In this document: one piece after another, positions 49,889-59,299 of the stretch
Numbering within the stretch: the stretch's first letter is position 1
Layout of the letters: each line of letters opens with the position of its first letter
Program-made: the position numbers and the translations under genes
DNA from: Stutzerimonas decontaminans
Lineage (GTDB): Bacteria > Pseudomonadota > Gammaproteobacteria > Pseudomonadales > Pseudomonadaceae
Direction of reading: 5' to 3'
Assembly (NCBI RefSeq): GCF_000661915.1
Contig: NZ_CP007509.1
Location: 4,415,501-4,479,500, forward strand
Length of the DNA stretch: 64,000 nt
Notes under the pieces: generated by a model
Seen by the model: the letters and a program-made list of their open reading frames with translations, nothing else
Databases searched by the model: none
What the model was told of the DNA's origin: nothing

Positions 49889-51652
49889 ATGCCAGCACTG
49901 TCCAACCGCCTGCGGGTAATCCTGATCGTTGCACTGATCCTCATCGGCCTGCTGCTGAGCATGTACTGGGCCGGGCGGCTGGCGGAACAGCGTGCCTGGG
50001 CCGAGCGCAGTCAGGAGTCCCAGGGTCAGCTTGAACTCTATGCCCAGGCGATCCATACCCAGGTCGAGCGCTTCCGCTCGGTGCCGGCGCTGTTGGCGCT
50101 GGACAGCGACATCCAGGGGCTCCTTGCCGACCCGGACAACCGTGCATTGCGTCTCGAACTGAACCAGCGCCTGGAACAGCAGAATCACGCCGCCGGGTCT
50201 TCGGTGTTGTACCTGCTCGACCGCAACGGCGAGACCATCGCCGCCAGCAACTGGCGTGACTGGAGCAGCTTCGTCGGCAACAACTATGCCTTTCGCCCCT
50301 ATTTCCGCGACGCCGTGGCCAACGACAGCGGGCGCTATTTCGCCGTCGGCGTCACCACCGGCATTCCCGGCTACTTCCTTTCCAGCTCGGTGAAGAACGC
50401 CGCCGGCGAGGTGCTCGGTGTGCTGGTGGTCAAGCTCGAGCTGGAAGACATGCAGCGCGACTGGGTAGGCCAGCCGGGCATCCTGCTGATCGCCGATTCG
50501 CTGGATATCGTCATCCTCACCAATCGTCCGGCCTGGCGCTTCCGCTATCTGCGCCCGCTCAGCGACGAGGTGCGCAGCCGCCTTGTTGACGCCCGCCGCT
50601 ATGCCGAGCAGACCTTGCAGCCGTTGCAGAGCAGTCGTGTGCAACAGCTCTCCGACAGCAGCGAAAGGCGTCTGGTGGATGGCCCGGACGGCCGCCGCGA
50701 GTACCTCTGGCAACGCCTGGCACTGCCAGAGGAAGACTGGACGCTGCACCTGCTGCACGACCCGCAGATAGTCGTCGCCAGCGTGCGCAGCTATCGTCTG
50801 GCCGCGGCGGGCGTGTGGATGACCCTGGCCTTTCTGCTGCTCTACCTGGCGCAACGGCGCAAGACGCGGCGCGTGGAAATGCGCAGCCGCAGCGAGCTGG
50901 AGCGGCTGGTACAGGAGCGCACCCGCGAACTGCACACCGCTCAGGACGAACTGGTGCATGCCGCGCGCATGGCCGCGCTGGGGCAGATGTCTGCCGCCCT
51001 CGCCCATGAGATCAACCAGCCGCTGACCGCCCTGCGCATGCAGCTCGCCAGTCTGCGTCTGCTGCTCGACAGCGGCCGAGACGGCGAAGTGCGCGAAGGC
51101 CTCGGGCATGTCGAAGGCCTGCTCGAACGCATGGCGGCGCTGACCGGCCACCTGAAGACCTTTGCCCGCAAGAGCCCGGCCGGTTTGCGCCAGCGCCTGA
51201 GCCTGGCCGAGGTACTGGAGCAGGCCCTGCAGCTGCTCTCGCCGCGCATTCGTAGTGAGCAGGTGGAAGTGTTCCGCCAGGTGCCGGCCGAGGCCTTGGT
51301 CAGTGGCGACGCCATCCGCCTCGAGCAGGTGCTGATCAATCTGCTGCACAACGCGCTGGATGCCATGGCCGGACGTCCGCAACGCCGCCTGCGCATTCTT
51401 TGTCAGCTCAACGGTGACAGCTGGCAGCTCAGCGTCGGCGACAACGGCGGCGGTATCGCCAGCGAGCATCTGGATCAGGTCTTCGAGCCCTTTTTCACCA
51501 CCAAACCGGTGGGCCAGGGCCTCGGCCTTGGGCTGGCGGTGTCCTACGGCATCGTGCGCGACATGGGCGGCACGCTGGAAGTCAGCAACGATGAGCAGGG
51601 CGCGGTGTTCACCCTCACGCTGCCGGCTGCCGAAGGGCGCGCCGCCGAGTAA
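49889..51652 (+). CDS. C4-dicarboxylate-type sensor histidine kinase (DctB-like)
   Basis: The 587-residue kinase has two transmembrane helices (residues 8-27 and about 305-325) around a periplasmic dCache-like sensor (NNYAFRPYFRDAVANDSGRYFAVGVTTGIPGYFLSS), then a coiled coil and kinase core: H box AALAHEINQPLTALRMQLASL, N box NLLHNALDAM, G boxes GDNGGGIAS and GQGLGLGLAVSYGIV. Layout and motifs are those of DctB, which senses C4-dicarboxylates. ATG 49889 gives a normal start. It lies 31 bases before its response regulator. The dicarboxylate symporter of this window is 48 kb away, so the link is only possible. Confidence 0.87.
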   Translation: MPALSNRLRVILIVALILIGLLLSMYWAGRLAEQRAWAERSQESQGQLELYAQAIHTQVERFRSVPALLALDSDIQGLLADPDNRALRLELNQRLEQQNHAAGSSVLYLLDRNGETIAASNWRDWSSFVGNNYAFRPYFRDAVANDSGRYFAVGVTTGIPGYFLSSSVKNAAGEVLGVLVVKLELEDMQRDWVGQPGILLIADSLDIVILTNRPAWRFRYLRPLSDEVRSRLVDARRYAEQTLQPLQSSRVQQLSDSSERRLVDGPDGRREYLWQRLALPEEDWTLHLLHDPQIVVASVRSYRLAAAGVWMTLAFLLLYLAQRRKTRRVEMRSRSELERLVQERTRELHTAQDELVHAARMAALGQMSAALAHEINQPLTALRMQLASLRLLLDSGRDGEVREGLGHVEGLLERMAALTGHLKTFARKSPAGLRQRLSLAEVLEQALQLLSPRIRSEQVEVFRQVPAEALVSGDAIRLEQVLINLLHNALDAMAGRPQRRLRILCQLNGDSWQLSVGDNGGGIASEHLDQVFEPFFTTKPVGQGLGLGLAVSYGIVRDMGGTLEVSNDEQGAVFTLTLPAAEGRAAE

Positions 51653-51683
51653 ACTGCCGCGACGCGACCGCGAGGAGCAGGCA

Positions 51684-53027
51684 ATGAGCGGGCAGGTAAT
51701 CTTCATCGACGACGAGGCGGCGATCCGCCAAGCCGTGCAGCAGTGGCTGGAGCTGTCCGGCTTCCAGGTGCGCACCTTTTCCCGCGCCCGCGAAGCGTTG
51801 ACGGCGCTGGATCGGGACTTTCCAGGGGTGCTGATCAGCGACGTACGCATGCCCGATCTCGATGGCCTCGGCCTGCTCGAACAGCTGGTGGCGCTGGACG
51901 CCGACCTGCCGGTGATCATGGTCACCGGGCACGGCGACGTGCCCATGGCGGTGCAGGCGCTGCGCCAGGGCGCCTACGATTTCATCGAGAAACCCTTCAC
52001 CCCCGAACGCCTGCTCGACAGCGTGCGCCGCGCCATGGACAAGCGCCGGCTGGTCTGCGAGAACCGCCAGCTGCGCGAGCAGTTCGCCCGCAAGGGCCGC
52101 ATCGAATCGCAGCTGCTCGGCGTTTCCCGCGCCATGGATAACCTGCGCCGGCAGGTGCTGGAGCTGGCCGGTACCGACGTCAACGTGCTGATCCGTGGCG
52201 AGACCGGCAGTGGCAAGGAGCAGGTCGCGCGCTGCCTGCACGACTTCAGCCCGCGCGCCGGTGGGCCGTTCGTGGCGCTGAACTGCGCGGCGATCCCGGA
52301 AACCATCTTCGAAAGCGAGCTGTTCGGTCACGAGAGCGGCGCCTTTACCGGCGCCCAGGGCAAGCGCATCGGCCGCATCGAACACGCCGCGGGTGGCACG
52401 CTATTTCTCGACGAGATCGAAAGCATGCCGCTGGCCCAGCAGGTCAAGCTGTTGCGCGTACTGCAGGAAAAGACCCTGGAGCGCCTGGGCTCGAACCGCA
52501 GCATCGAGGTCGACCTGCGGGTGATCAGCGCGGCCAAGCCGGACCTGCTGGAAGAGGTGCGCGGTGGGCGCTTCCGCGAGGATTTGCTGTACCGGCTGAA
52601 CGTCGCCGAACTGCACATCCCGCCATTGCGCGAACGGCGTGAAGACATCCCGCTGCTGTTCGAACACTTCGCCAGCCAGGCCGCCCAGCGCCATGGCCGT
52701 GCCGCACCACCGATGACGCCCGGCGAACTGACGCAACTGCTCGCCCATGACTGGCCGGGCAACGTGCGCGAACTGATCAACGCCGCCGAACGCCACGCCC
52801 TCGGCCTCAGCGCGCCGGCCCCGGCGAGCAGCAGCGGCCAGTCGCTCGCCGAGCAGATGGAAGCCTTCGAGGCACAATGCCTGCACAACGCCCTGCAGCA
52901 GTGCAAAGGCAACATCACCGAGGTCATGACCCAGCTGCAGCTGCCACGCCGCACCCTCAACGAGAAGATGCAGCGCCACGGGCTGAGCCGCAGCGACTAT
53001 TTGCCGGCGGGCAGCGCGGATAGCTGA
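51684..53027 (+). CDS. Sigma-54-dependent response regulator (DctD-like)
   Basis: The 447-residue regulator has a receiver domain (phospho-acceptor D53 in LISDVRMPDLDG), a sigma-54 AAA+ domain (Walker A RGETGSGKEQVARCLH, GAFTGA in ESGAFTGAQ, Walker B GGTLFLDEIESMPL) and a Fis-type C-terminal HTH (NITEVMTQLQLPRRTLNEKMQRHG). It activates sigma-54 promoters upon phosphorylation by the kinase encoded just before it. GAGGAG precedes the ATG. DctD is the closest family; a few other transport regulators have the same layout. Confidence 0.88.
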   Translation: MSGQVIFIDDEAAIRQAVQQWLELSGFQVRTFSRAREALTALDRDFPGVLISDVRMPDLDGLGLLEQLVALDADLPVIMVTGHGDVPMAVQALRQGAYDFIEKPFTPERLLDSVRRAMDKRRLVCENRQLREQFARKGRIESQLLGVSRAMDNLRRQVLELAGTDVNVLIRGETGSGKEQVARCLHDFSPRAGGPFVALNCAAIPETIFESELFGHESGAFTGAQGKRIGRIEHAAGGTLFLDEIESMPLAQQVKLLRVLQEKTLERLGSNRSIEVDLRVISAAKPDLLEEVRGGRFREDLLYRLNVAELHIPPLRERREDIPLLFEHFASQAAQRHGRAAPPMTPGELTQLLAHDWPGNVRELINAAERHALGLSAPAPASSSGQSLAEQMEAFEAQCLHNALQQCKGNITEVMTQLQLPRRTLNEKMQRHGLSRSDYLPAGSADS

Positions 53028-53185
53028 GCAGTTGGCCGGGCTGTAGAACTTCCGGCAGACGTTTCCGTGCAACGTGGCAACGATCACCTCAAGCGCCGTA
53101 CTGCAGCTGACCTGCAGGCCTTTGCGCTTGGCCATTCATGGCTAGCGGCGCTGAACAGCAGCACCCGGCTCGCACCCCGAACAAA

Positions 53186-53289
53186 CCGTGGGAGCGGCGT
53201 TGGCCGCGAAGTTTTTGTGCCGCTGCACGGCGGCTAGAGCATGGGATCAGCGCACCGGTCGCCCTTCGCGGTCGAGACCGTTCCCACAG
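53186..53289. repeat. Inverted pair of Pseudomonas-type REP elements
   Basis: CCGTGGGAGCGGCGTTGGCC plus GCGAAG (53186-53211) recurs as an approximate reverse complement at 53264-53289 (CTTCGCGG ... CCGTTCCCACAG). Such GTGGGAGCGG / CTTCGCGG units are the REP sequences of pseudomonads, often found in inverted pairs downstream of genes. The pair sits between dctD and the broken sigma-factor gene. Confidence 0.75.
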
Positions 53290-53306
53290 AAGGGTTCTGG
53301 ATACGG

Positions 53307-54555
53307 TCAGTCGCCCAACTCATCCAGCTGCCGCTGCAGAAAACGCCGTTCCGGCTCCAGCTGTACCAGGCGCAGTGCGTTGCGATAGGCCTCGCGGGCC
53401 TCGTCGGTGCGCGCCAACCGGCGCAATAGGTCAGCACGGGTGGCGTGGCTGAGGTGGTAGTCCTGCAGATCGCCACGCCCGAGCAGTTCATCCACCAGCG
53501 CCAGGCCGGCCACAGGCCCGTCGCGCATGGCCACCGCCACCGCACGATTCAGTTCCACCACCGGCGAAGGGCCGAGCTGCAGCAGCACATCGTAGAGCCG
53601 CACGATCTGCGGCCAGTCGGTCTGCGCGGCGCTCGGCGCTCGGCGCTTCGGCATGCACGGCGACGATCGCAGCCTGCAATGAGTAGGCACCGAATGCGCG
53701 GCTGGTCAGTGCCAGCTGCACCAACTGCACGCCTTCGACGATCCGCTGTCGATTCCACAGGCTGCGGTCCTGTTCGTCTAAGCGCACCAGCTCCCCGGCC
53801 GCATCGGTACGCGCAGCCCGGCGGGCATCGTGCAGCAGCATCAGCGCCAGCAGCCCCATCACTTCGGCGTTGGGCAGCAATTCGAGCAGCAAGCGGCCCA
53901 GCCGAATTGCCTCGGCACAAAGATCGGCGCGGGTCAGCTCGCCGCCGGCCGATGCCGTATAGCCCTCGTTGAACACCAGATAGACCACCCGCAGCACGCT
54001 CTCCAGCCGCGCCGGCAGCTCGTCGCGCTCCGGCACGCGATAGGGCAACCGGGCGTCACGGATCTTGGCCTTGGCGCGCACGATGCGCTGGGCAATGGTG
54101 GCCGGCGGAGCAAGAAACGCGCGGGCGATCTCCTCGGTGGTCAGGTCGCAGACTTCGCGCAGGGTCAGCGCCACGCGCCCATCGGCCGGCAATGCCGGAT
54201 GGCAGCAGGTGAAGATCAGCCGCAGACGATCGTCTTCCATCTCGTCGACCTCCACCGTCTGCGCCGCATCTTCCAGCTGTTCAGCCAGCAGCCGCAACGA
54301 GGTATCGAAGCGCGCCCGGCGGCGCAGCGCGTCGATGGCCTTGAAGCGGCCAGCGGAAACCAGCCAGGCGCGCGGATTGTCCGGAACACCATCGCGCGGC
54401 CACTGCTGCAAGGCCGCGGCGAAGGCATCGTGCAAGGCCTCTTCGGCACGATCGAAATCGCCCAGCAGACGGATCAGCGTGGCCAGCACGCGCCGCGATT
54501 CGCTGCGATAGACCGCTTCGACCCGCGCCGCAGTGAAATGCCCGGTCAGCGGCAT
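53307..54555 (-). pseudogene. ECF sigma factor (ECF42 type), frameshifted in its C-terminal domain
   Basis: The N-terminal two-thirds reads as an ECF sigma factor with sigma2 (SRRVLATLIRLLGDFDRAEEALHDAFAAALQQW; AWLVSAGRFKAIDALRRRAR) and sigma4 (LTLREVCDLTTEEIARAFLAPPATIAQRIVRAKAKI), followed by the TPR-like C-terminal extension of the ECF42 group. A tandem 7-bp repeat at 53629-53642 breaks the frame at about residue 307; removing one copy restores an uninterrupted 413-residue frame to the stop at 53307. As read, the product is 355 residues with a scrambled tail. Partner genes for a DGPF protein and a SnoaL-like protein lie just upstream. It may be a real mutation or a sequence error. Confidence 0.88.
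53629..53642. repeat. 7-bp tandem duplication causing a frameshift
   Basis: GCGCTCG occurs twice in direct succession (53629-53635, 53636-53642). The frame is intact if only one copy is present. Confidence 0.9.
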
Positions 54556-54557
54556 GC

Positions 54558-54914
54558 TCAGCGCTGCGGCAGCTGGCGCAACGGCCGGACCTCGACGCAG
54601 CCAAGGCTGGCCGGCGGGATCTTCGCCGCAATGGCTTCGGCCTCCCGCTGGTCCGCCGCCTCGATCAGGTAGAAGCCTGCCAGCTGCTCGCGGGTTTCGG
54701 CGAACGGGCCGTCGACCACCGAGGTGACACCGTCACGCACGCGCACCGTGCGCGCGGTACGCACCGACTGCAGCGGTTCGCCGGCGAGCATGTGGCCGCT
54801 GGCACGCAACTCTTCGGCACAACTCAAGCAACGCGCGACCAGCGCATGCCACTGCTCATCGGTCATCGCATCCACACGCTGTTCGTCGTAATAGATCAGG
54901 CACAGGTAGTTCAT
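54558..54914 (-). CDS. YCII/DGPF-domain protein
   Basis: The 118-residue protein has the YciI-like fold and the diagnostic DGPFAETREQLAGFYLIEAADQREAEAIA. These DGPF proteins are the standard genomic partners of ECF42 sigma factors, whose gene starts 2 bases downstream here. Cytoplasmic; biochemical role unknown, perhaps oxidative or detoxification-related. Starts MNYLCLIYYDE, the usual family start. Confidence 0.88.
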   Translation of the reverse strand: MNYLCLIYYDEQRVDAMTDEQWHALVARCLSCAEELRASGHMLAGEPLQSVRTARTVRVRDGVTSVVDGPFAETREQLAGFYLIEAADQREAEAIAAKIPPASLGCVEVRPLRQLPQR

Positions 54915-55002
54915 GGCGGGGCTCCGTCTGCCGGCAACGCAGCAAAGCTAGCAGCCGATGACGAAGTGCGCCCGATCAGGCGACGAAGATTGCCAGCCAG
55001 CC

Positions 55003-55467
55003 TCACCCGGCCTGTTGCTGCGACGGAGCCTGATCCAGGCACACCTGGCCGGTCTGCATGTCGAAGGGCATCGAGAAATGCTCATGGATCACCTTCCATT
55101 CACCACCCCGCCGCGCCCATACCCTGGTGCCGCGCATCCAGGCGGCCTGCATCTCGCCTTCGGCATTGGGTCCGCCACAGTGGGTGAGCATGCGGCTGCA
55201 GGCCAGCTCGCCACCGACATCCACATGCAGCTCGTGGGTCTCGAAGAAGCCTTCGCCCTGACAGAACTCGAAGCAGCGCTGCCAGTGCGCCCGGTACGCG
55301 TCGATGCCCTTGAATTGCAGTGCGCCGACCGCATCGAAGGCGACTACGTCGTCGGCGTACTGCGCCATGATCCGGTCGAGGTTCTTGGCCTTGGTGGCTT
55401 GTTCGAACGTTTCGTGCAGCTGGCGAATGGCGATTTCGTCCTGCCGGTTTTCGGTGTTCATGTCCAT
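55003..55467 (-). CDS. SnoaL-like (NTF2-fold) protein
   Basis: The 154-residue protein shows an NTF2/SnoaL-like pattern: DEIAIRQLHETFEQATKAKNLDRIMAQYADDVVAFDAVG, then GEWKVIHEHFSMPFDMQTGQV. ATG 55467 follows AGAGGACAGG, a good ribosome site; the open frame extends further but without homology. It lies 88 bases upstream of the DGPF gene on the same strand and is probably part of the ECF42 group. Function and ligand unknown. Confidence 0.82.
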   Translation of the reverse strand: MDMNTENRQDEIAIRQLHETFEQATKAKNLDRIMAQYADDVVAFDAVGALQFKGIDAYRAHWQRCFEFCQGEGFFETHELHVDVGGELACSRMLTHCGGPNAEGEMQAAWMRGTRVWARRGGEWKVIHEHFSMPFDMQTGQVCLDQAPSQQQAG

Positions 55468-55657
55468 GTCCTGTCCTCTGGTTGAACGGGGTTCACCAGC
55501 TAGTCGTGCGCCACGCCCAGGAATCGACAGGCCTGCCAAAAATTTTTTGCATAGGCAGATGGCACAGGTCCCCCGAGCCAGACAGCGTGCACGTTAAGCA
55601 CGCCAGCGCGGTAAGGTGCCGCCAAGCGGAATGTAGTTGCGAATTGTTATCGTTGAA

Positions 55658-55678
55658 ATATGATAGTGGCTCTCATAT
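55658..55678 (+). promoter_or_regulatory. Probable Fur box upstream of the TonB-dependent receptor
   Basis: ATATGATAGTGGCTCTCATAT has 6-bp inverted arms (ATATGA / TCATAT) and resembles the Fur consensus GATAATGATAATCATTATC in its flanks, about 72 bases before the receptor ATG. The match is partial, so iron repression is likely but not certain. Confidence 0.6.
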
Positions 55679-55749
55679 GGCACAGGCTCGCATCGCCAGC
55701 CGAGCCGTCCTCCGCCACCCTCACAGCTCAACGTTCGGTCAGGTTCGTC

Positions 55750-57954
55750 ATGCCCACTCTTCGCTTCCCGCGTAAAACCGCACTGCTGCCCGTTTGCCTT
55801 GCCGCTAGCCTCGCTGGTTCGCCGCTCATGGCTCAGGAGCAACTCGAAGATCACTCTCAAGGCACTGCCGCCGAGCCGTTCGAACTGCAATCGGTGGAAA
55901 TCACCGCCAGCGCCGACGCCTCGGCTGATGGCCTGACCCAACCCTACGCCGGCGAACAGGTTGCTCGTGGCGGGCGGGTTGGGATTCTTGGCAATCGCGA
56001 TTACATGGAAACGCCGTTCACCTCGACGTCCTACACCTCGCAGCTGATCCAGGACCAGCAGGCGCGAAGCGTGTCCGACGTGCTGCAGAACGACCCTTCG
56101 GTGCGGGTAGCGCGCGGCTTCGGCAACTTCCAGGAGCTGTACGTGGTACGCGGCTTTCCGGTGTACTCCGACGACATTTCCTACAACGGCCTCTATGGCC
56201 TGCTGCCGCGCCAGTACGTGGCCGCCGAGTTCATCGAGCGCGTGGAAGTGTTCCGCGGCGCCAACACCTTCCTCAACGGCGCGGCCCCAGGTGGCAGCGG
56301 CATTGGCGGCGCAATCAACATCCTGCCCAAGCGCGCGCCGAACGAGCCGCTGACGCGCCTGACAGTCGGTGCCGAGAACGGTGGCCAGGCCATGACCCAC
56401 GCGGACATCACCCGCCGCTTCGGCGAAGAGGAGCGCTTCGGCGTACGCCTGAACGCAGCCAAGCGCGCCGGCGAGACCACGGTCGAGGATGAGGATCGTA
56501 CTCTCGACATGTTCGCCCTCGGCCTCGACTATCAGGGCGACAACTTCCGTCTCTCCGGTGACATCGGCCATCAGTATCACTTCATCGACAACCCGCGGCC
56601 AAGCGTCACTCCCAGCGGCGGTATTCCCAGCGCACCGGATGCCGAGGACAACTTCGCGCAGCCTTGGACCTACTCGAAGGAGAAGCAGACCTTCGGTACC
56701 TTCCGCGCCGAATATGATTTCTCCGATGCGGTGACCGGCTGGCTCGCAGCCGGCGTACGTGAAGGCGAGGAGAAGAATCGGTTGGCCAGCATGACCGCAG
56801 GCAGTTCGGGCGCCGGCACCTTCTACCGCTTCGACAACGTGCGTGAGGAGGAGGTATTCACCAGCGAAGTGGGCCTGCGCGCCCGCGGCCGGACTGGCGA
56901 CGTCTCCCACGAATGGGTGATGTCGGCGGCTATGTTCGATCTGGAGGCTCGCAACGCCTATGCCATGTCGGGCAGCTATGCAGCTGATATCTACCAGCCG
57001 TTCGCCGCTGCAATGCCGGATGCCGTCTGGGTTGGCGGTTCGATGTCCAACCCCAACGTCACCGAGCGCACTCACACCCAGAGCCTGGCCATCGCCGATA
57101 CCCTCGGCTTCATGGATGACCGCCTGCTGGTCACCTTGGGCGCTCGCCGCCAGGGCATCGAGGCCAAGAGCTACGACTACAACAGCGGTGACCGTTTGTC
57201 TTCCTACAACCGCTACAAGAACAGCCCGGTCGCTGGCGTGGTGTATCAGCTGACCGATGAAGTTTCGGTCTATGCCAACTACATCGAGGGCCTGGTCAAG
57301 GGCGATATAGCGCCGGCCACCAGCGGCGGCGTCAGCATCATCAATGCCGGCGAGGCATTGGAGCCCTATGTTTCGGAGCAGACCGAGATCGGCATCAAGT
57401 ACGACGGTGGCAGCCTCGGCGGCAGCTTGGCGCTGTTCACTACCGAGCGTCCATTCAGCACTGTGGAAAATGGCGTGTTCACCGACGGCGGCGAGCAGCG
57501 CAACCGTGGTATCGAGCTGTCAGTGTTCGGTGAACCGACCTATGATGTACGCCTGCTGGGCGGTGTGACCCTGCTTGATGCCGAGCTGACCAGCACCCAG
57601 GACGGCGTCAACGAGGGCAACCGCGCGATCGGTGTACCTCGTACTCAGGCCAACGTGGGCGGCGAATGGGATGTGCCCGGCACCAATGGCCTGACCCTGA
57701 CCAGCCGTGTCGTCTACACCAGCAGCCAGTACGCCGATGCCGCCAACGACATGGAGGCGCCGTCCTGGACCCGCCTGGACCTTGGCGCCCGCTACCGTAT
57801 GGTGATCGACGAGCGTGACGTGACCCTGCGTGCCCGCCTCGACAACGTCACCGGTCGCGACTACTGGGCCTCGGTGGGCGGCTATCCGAATGCCAACTAC
57901 CTCGTCCTCGGCGCCCCGCGCACGCTCTCGGTCAGCGCCACGGTCGACTTCTGA
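55750..57954 (+). CDS. TonB-dependent siderophore receptor
   Basis: The 734-residue outer-membrane receptor has a signal peptide (RKTALLPVCLAASLAGSPLMA), a plug domain (TSQLIQDQQARSVSDVLQNDPSVRVARG through GGSGIGGAINILPKR) and a 22-stranded barrel ending in VSATVDF with terminal Phe. The sequence type is that of ferric siderophore receptors; no extra N-terminal signalling domain is present, so it should not itself control an ECF sigma factor. ATG 55750 is used; an in-frame start 90 bases upstream lies before the signal peptide. It overlaps the PepSY gene by 1 base. Confidence 0.9.
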   Translation: MPTLRFPRKTALLPVCLAASLAGSPLMAQEQLEDHSQGTAAEPFELQSVEITASADASADGLTQPYAGEQVARGGRVGILGNRDYMETPFTSTSYTSQLIQDQQARSVSDVLQNDPSVRVARGFGNFQELYVVRGFPVYSDDISYNGLYGLLPRQYVAAEFIERVEVFRGANTFLNGAAPGGSGIGGAINILPKRAPNEPLTRLTVGAENGGQAMTHADITRRFGEEERFGVRLNAAKRAGETTVEDEDRTLDMFALGLDYQGDNFRLSGDIGHQYHFIDNPRPSVTPSGGIPSAPDAEDNFAQPWTYSKEKQTFGTFRAEYDFSDAVTGWLAAGVREGEEKNRLASMTAGSSGAGTFYRFDNVREEEVFTSEVGLRARGRTGDVSHEWVMSAAMFDLEARNAYAMSGSYAADIYQPFAAAMPDAVWVGGSMSNPNVTERTHTQSLAIADTLGFMDDRLLVTLGARRQGIEAKSYDYNSGDRLSSYNRYKNSPVAGVVYQLTDEVSVYANYIEGLVKGDIAPATSGGVSIINAGEALEPYVSEQTEIGIKYDGGSLGGSLALFTTERPFSTVENGVFTDGGEQRNRGIELSVFGEPTYDVRLLGGVTLLDAELTSTQDGVNEGNRAIGVPRTQANVGGEWDVPGTNGLTLTSRVVYTSSQYADAANDMEAPSWTRLDLGARYRMVIDERDVTLRARLDNVTGRDYWASVGGYPNANYLVLGAPRTLSVSATVDF

Positions 57955-59081
57955 TGCAGGCAGTCACGCTTCGCCGTTGGGGCTGGGTCCATAAGTGGTC
58001 CAGCCTCATCTGCACGCTGTTCATTCTGATGCTGTGCCTGACCGGCCTGCCGCTGGTTTTCTCTCACGAGATCGACCACCTCACCGGCAACGAAATCGAA
58101 GCGCCGGCGATGCCCGAAGGCACGCCGCGCGCTCCGGTCGATCGGGTGGCCGCCAAGGCGGTTGAGGCCTATCCGGGTCTGGTGCCGCTGTACTTCTTCG
58201 CCGAGGAAGACGCTCCGGATGTCTGGTACGTCAAGCTCGATACCCGCGTCGATACCGACGAGAGCGCGTCAACGCTGATCCTCTCCGACGCCCGTACTGC
58301 CGAGGTGCTCGGCGCGCCGAACATCGACGAAGGCTTCATGAGCGTGATGTACCGCCTGCACGTAGACCTCTACGCGGGGCTCGCGGGCAAGCTGTTCCTC
58401 GGTTTCATGGGGCTGCTGCTGATGGTGGCCATCGTCTCCGGTGTGGTGCTCTATGCGCCGTTCATGCGCAAGCTGCGCTTCGCCGAAGTGCGCCAGGAAC
58501 GCACAGCCCGCACCCGCTGGCTGGATCTGCACAACCTGCTCGGCATCGTCACCCTGGTGTGGGCCATGGCGGTTGGTTTTACCGGGGTGATCAATACCTG
58601 GGCGGATCTGATCTTTCAGGCTTGGCAGGCCGAGCAGGTCGCCGCGCTGCAGGCCGGCGAGACGCGAGTGCTGCTGGCAGCTGATGCTGACGACGCTCCC
58701 GCCGCAGATGGTTCGTTACAAACGGCAGTCGACCGCGTCCTGGCAGCCGCACCGGGCATGGCGGTGGCGATGATCGCCTACCCCGGCACGCTGCGCGCCA
58801 CGCCGGAGCATGTCGCGGTGATCCTGCGTGGCGACACGCCGCTGACGTCGCGCCTGAGCCAGGCACTGCTGGTCGACCCGGCCGATGGAGCGGTGCTGGA
58901 AGCCGGGCCCCGGCCCTGGTACGTCACCGCGCTACAACTGTCCGAACCGCTGCACTTCGGTGACTACGGCGGACTGCCGCTGAAGATTCTCTGGGCGCTG
59001 CTGGATATCCTCACCATCGTCGTGCTCGGCAGCGGCCTGTATCTGTGGCTCAAGCGCGGTGCAACGGAGGTGCGGACATGA
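57954..59081 (+). CDS. PepSY-associated membrane protein (PiuB-like)
   Basis: The 375-residue inner-membrane protein has about four transmembrane helices with PepSY-type periplasmic loops: RRWGWVHKWSSLICTLFILMLCLTGLPLVF at the start, LHVDLYAGLAGKLFLGFMGLLLMVAIVSGVVLYAPFM, LDLHNLLGIVTLVWAMAVGFTGVINTW, and a final anchor. Such proteins often accompany siderophore receptors and may reduce or release iron in the periplasm. It starts on the last base of the receptor stop codon, so expression is coupled. Confidence 0.88.
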   Translation: MQAVTLRRWGWVHKWSSLICTLFILMLCLTGLPLVFSHEIDHLTGNEIEAPAMPEGTPRAPVDRVAAKAVEAYPGLVPLYFFAEEDAPDVWYVKLDTRVDTDESASTLILSDARTAEVLGAPNIDEGFMSVMYRLHVDLYAGLAGKLFLGFMGLLLMVAIVSGVVLYAPFMRKLRFAEVRQERTARTRWLDLHNLLGIVTLVWAMAVGFTGVINTWADLIFQAWQAEQVAALQAGETRVLLAADADDAPAADGSLQTAVDRVLAAAPGMAVAMIAYPGTLRATPEHVAVILRGDTPLTSRLSQALLVDPADGAVLEAGPRPWYVTALQLSEPLHFGDYGGLPLKILWALLDILTIVVLGSGLYLWLKRGATEVRT

Positions 59082-59299
59082 TGCGCATCTGGTTGTGGCC
59101 GGTGCTGATCGGCGTCGCGTCCACGCTCGGGCTGATCGCCGGGCTGGTATCCGAAGACACGGGTGACTGGCTGAGCTGGCTGGCCCTCGCCGCGCCTGTC
59201 GCCATCGGCCTGCATGGTCTGTCGCGCTGCGGCGCCCGCGCTCAAACGCGCGGCGGCGCACTCAGGGGCGCAGCACCTCGGCGAGCTGGTCGAAGCTGA
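59078..59299 (+). CDS. Small membrane protein after the PepSY gene
   Basis: The 73-residue protein has two hydrophobic segments (IWLWPVLIGVASTLGLIAGLV and WLSWLALAAPVAIGLHGL) and overlaps the PepSY stop by 4 bases (ATGATG). Similar small proteins follow siderophore receptor/PepSY pairs in pseudomonads. The C-terminal tail is arginine-rich and its last 38 bases overlap the converging sensor-kinase gene; homologues probably end near GLSR. Function unknown. Confidence 0.65.
   Translation: MMRIWLWPVLIGVASTLGLIAGLVSEDTGDWLSWLALAAPVAIGLHGLSRCGARAQTRGGALRGAAPRRAGRS

Noticed and set aside
53445..54672. Plus-strand frames opposite the ECF sigma-factor region
   Set aside because: No domains and biased composition; the minus-strand frames make biological sense apart from the single 7-bp frameshift.
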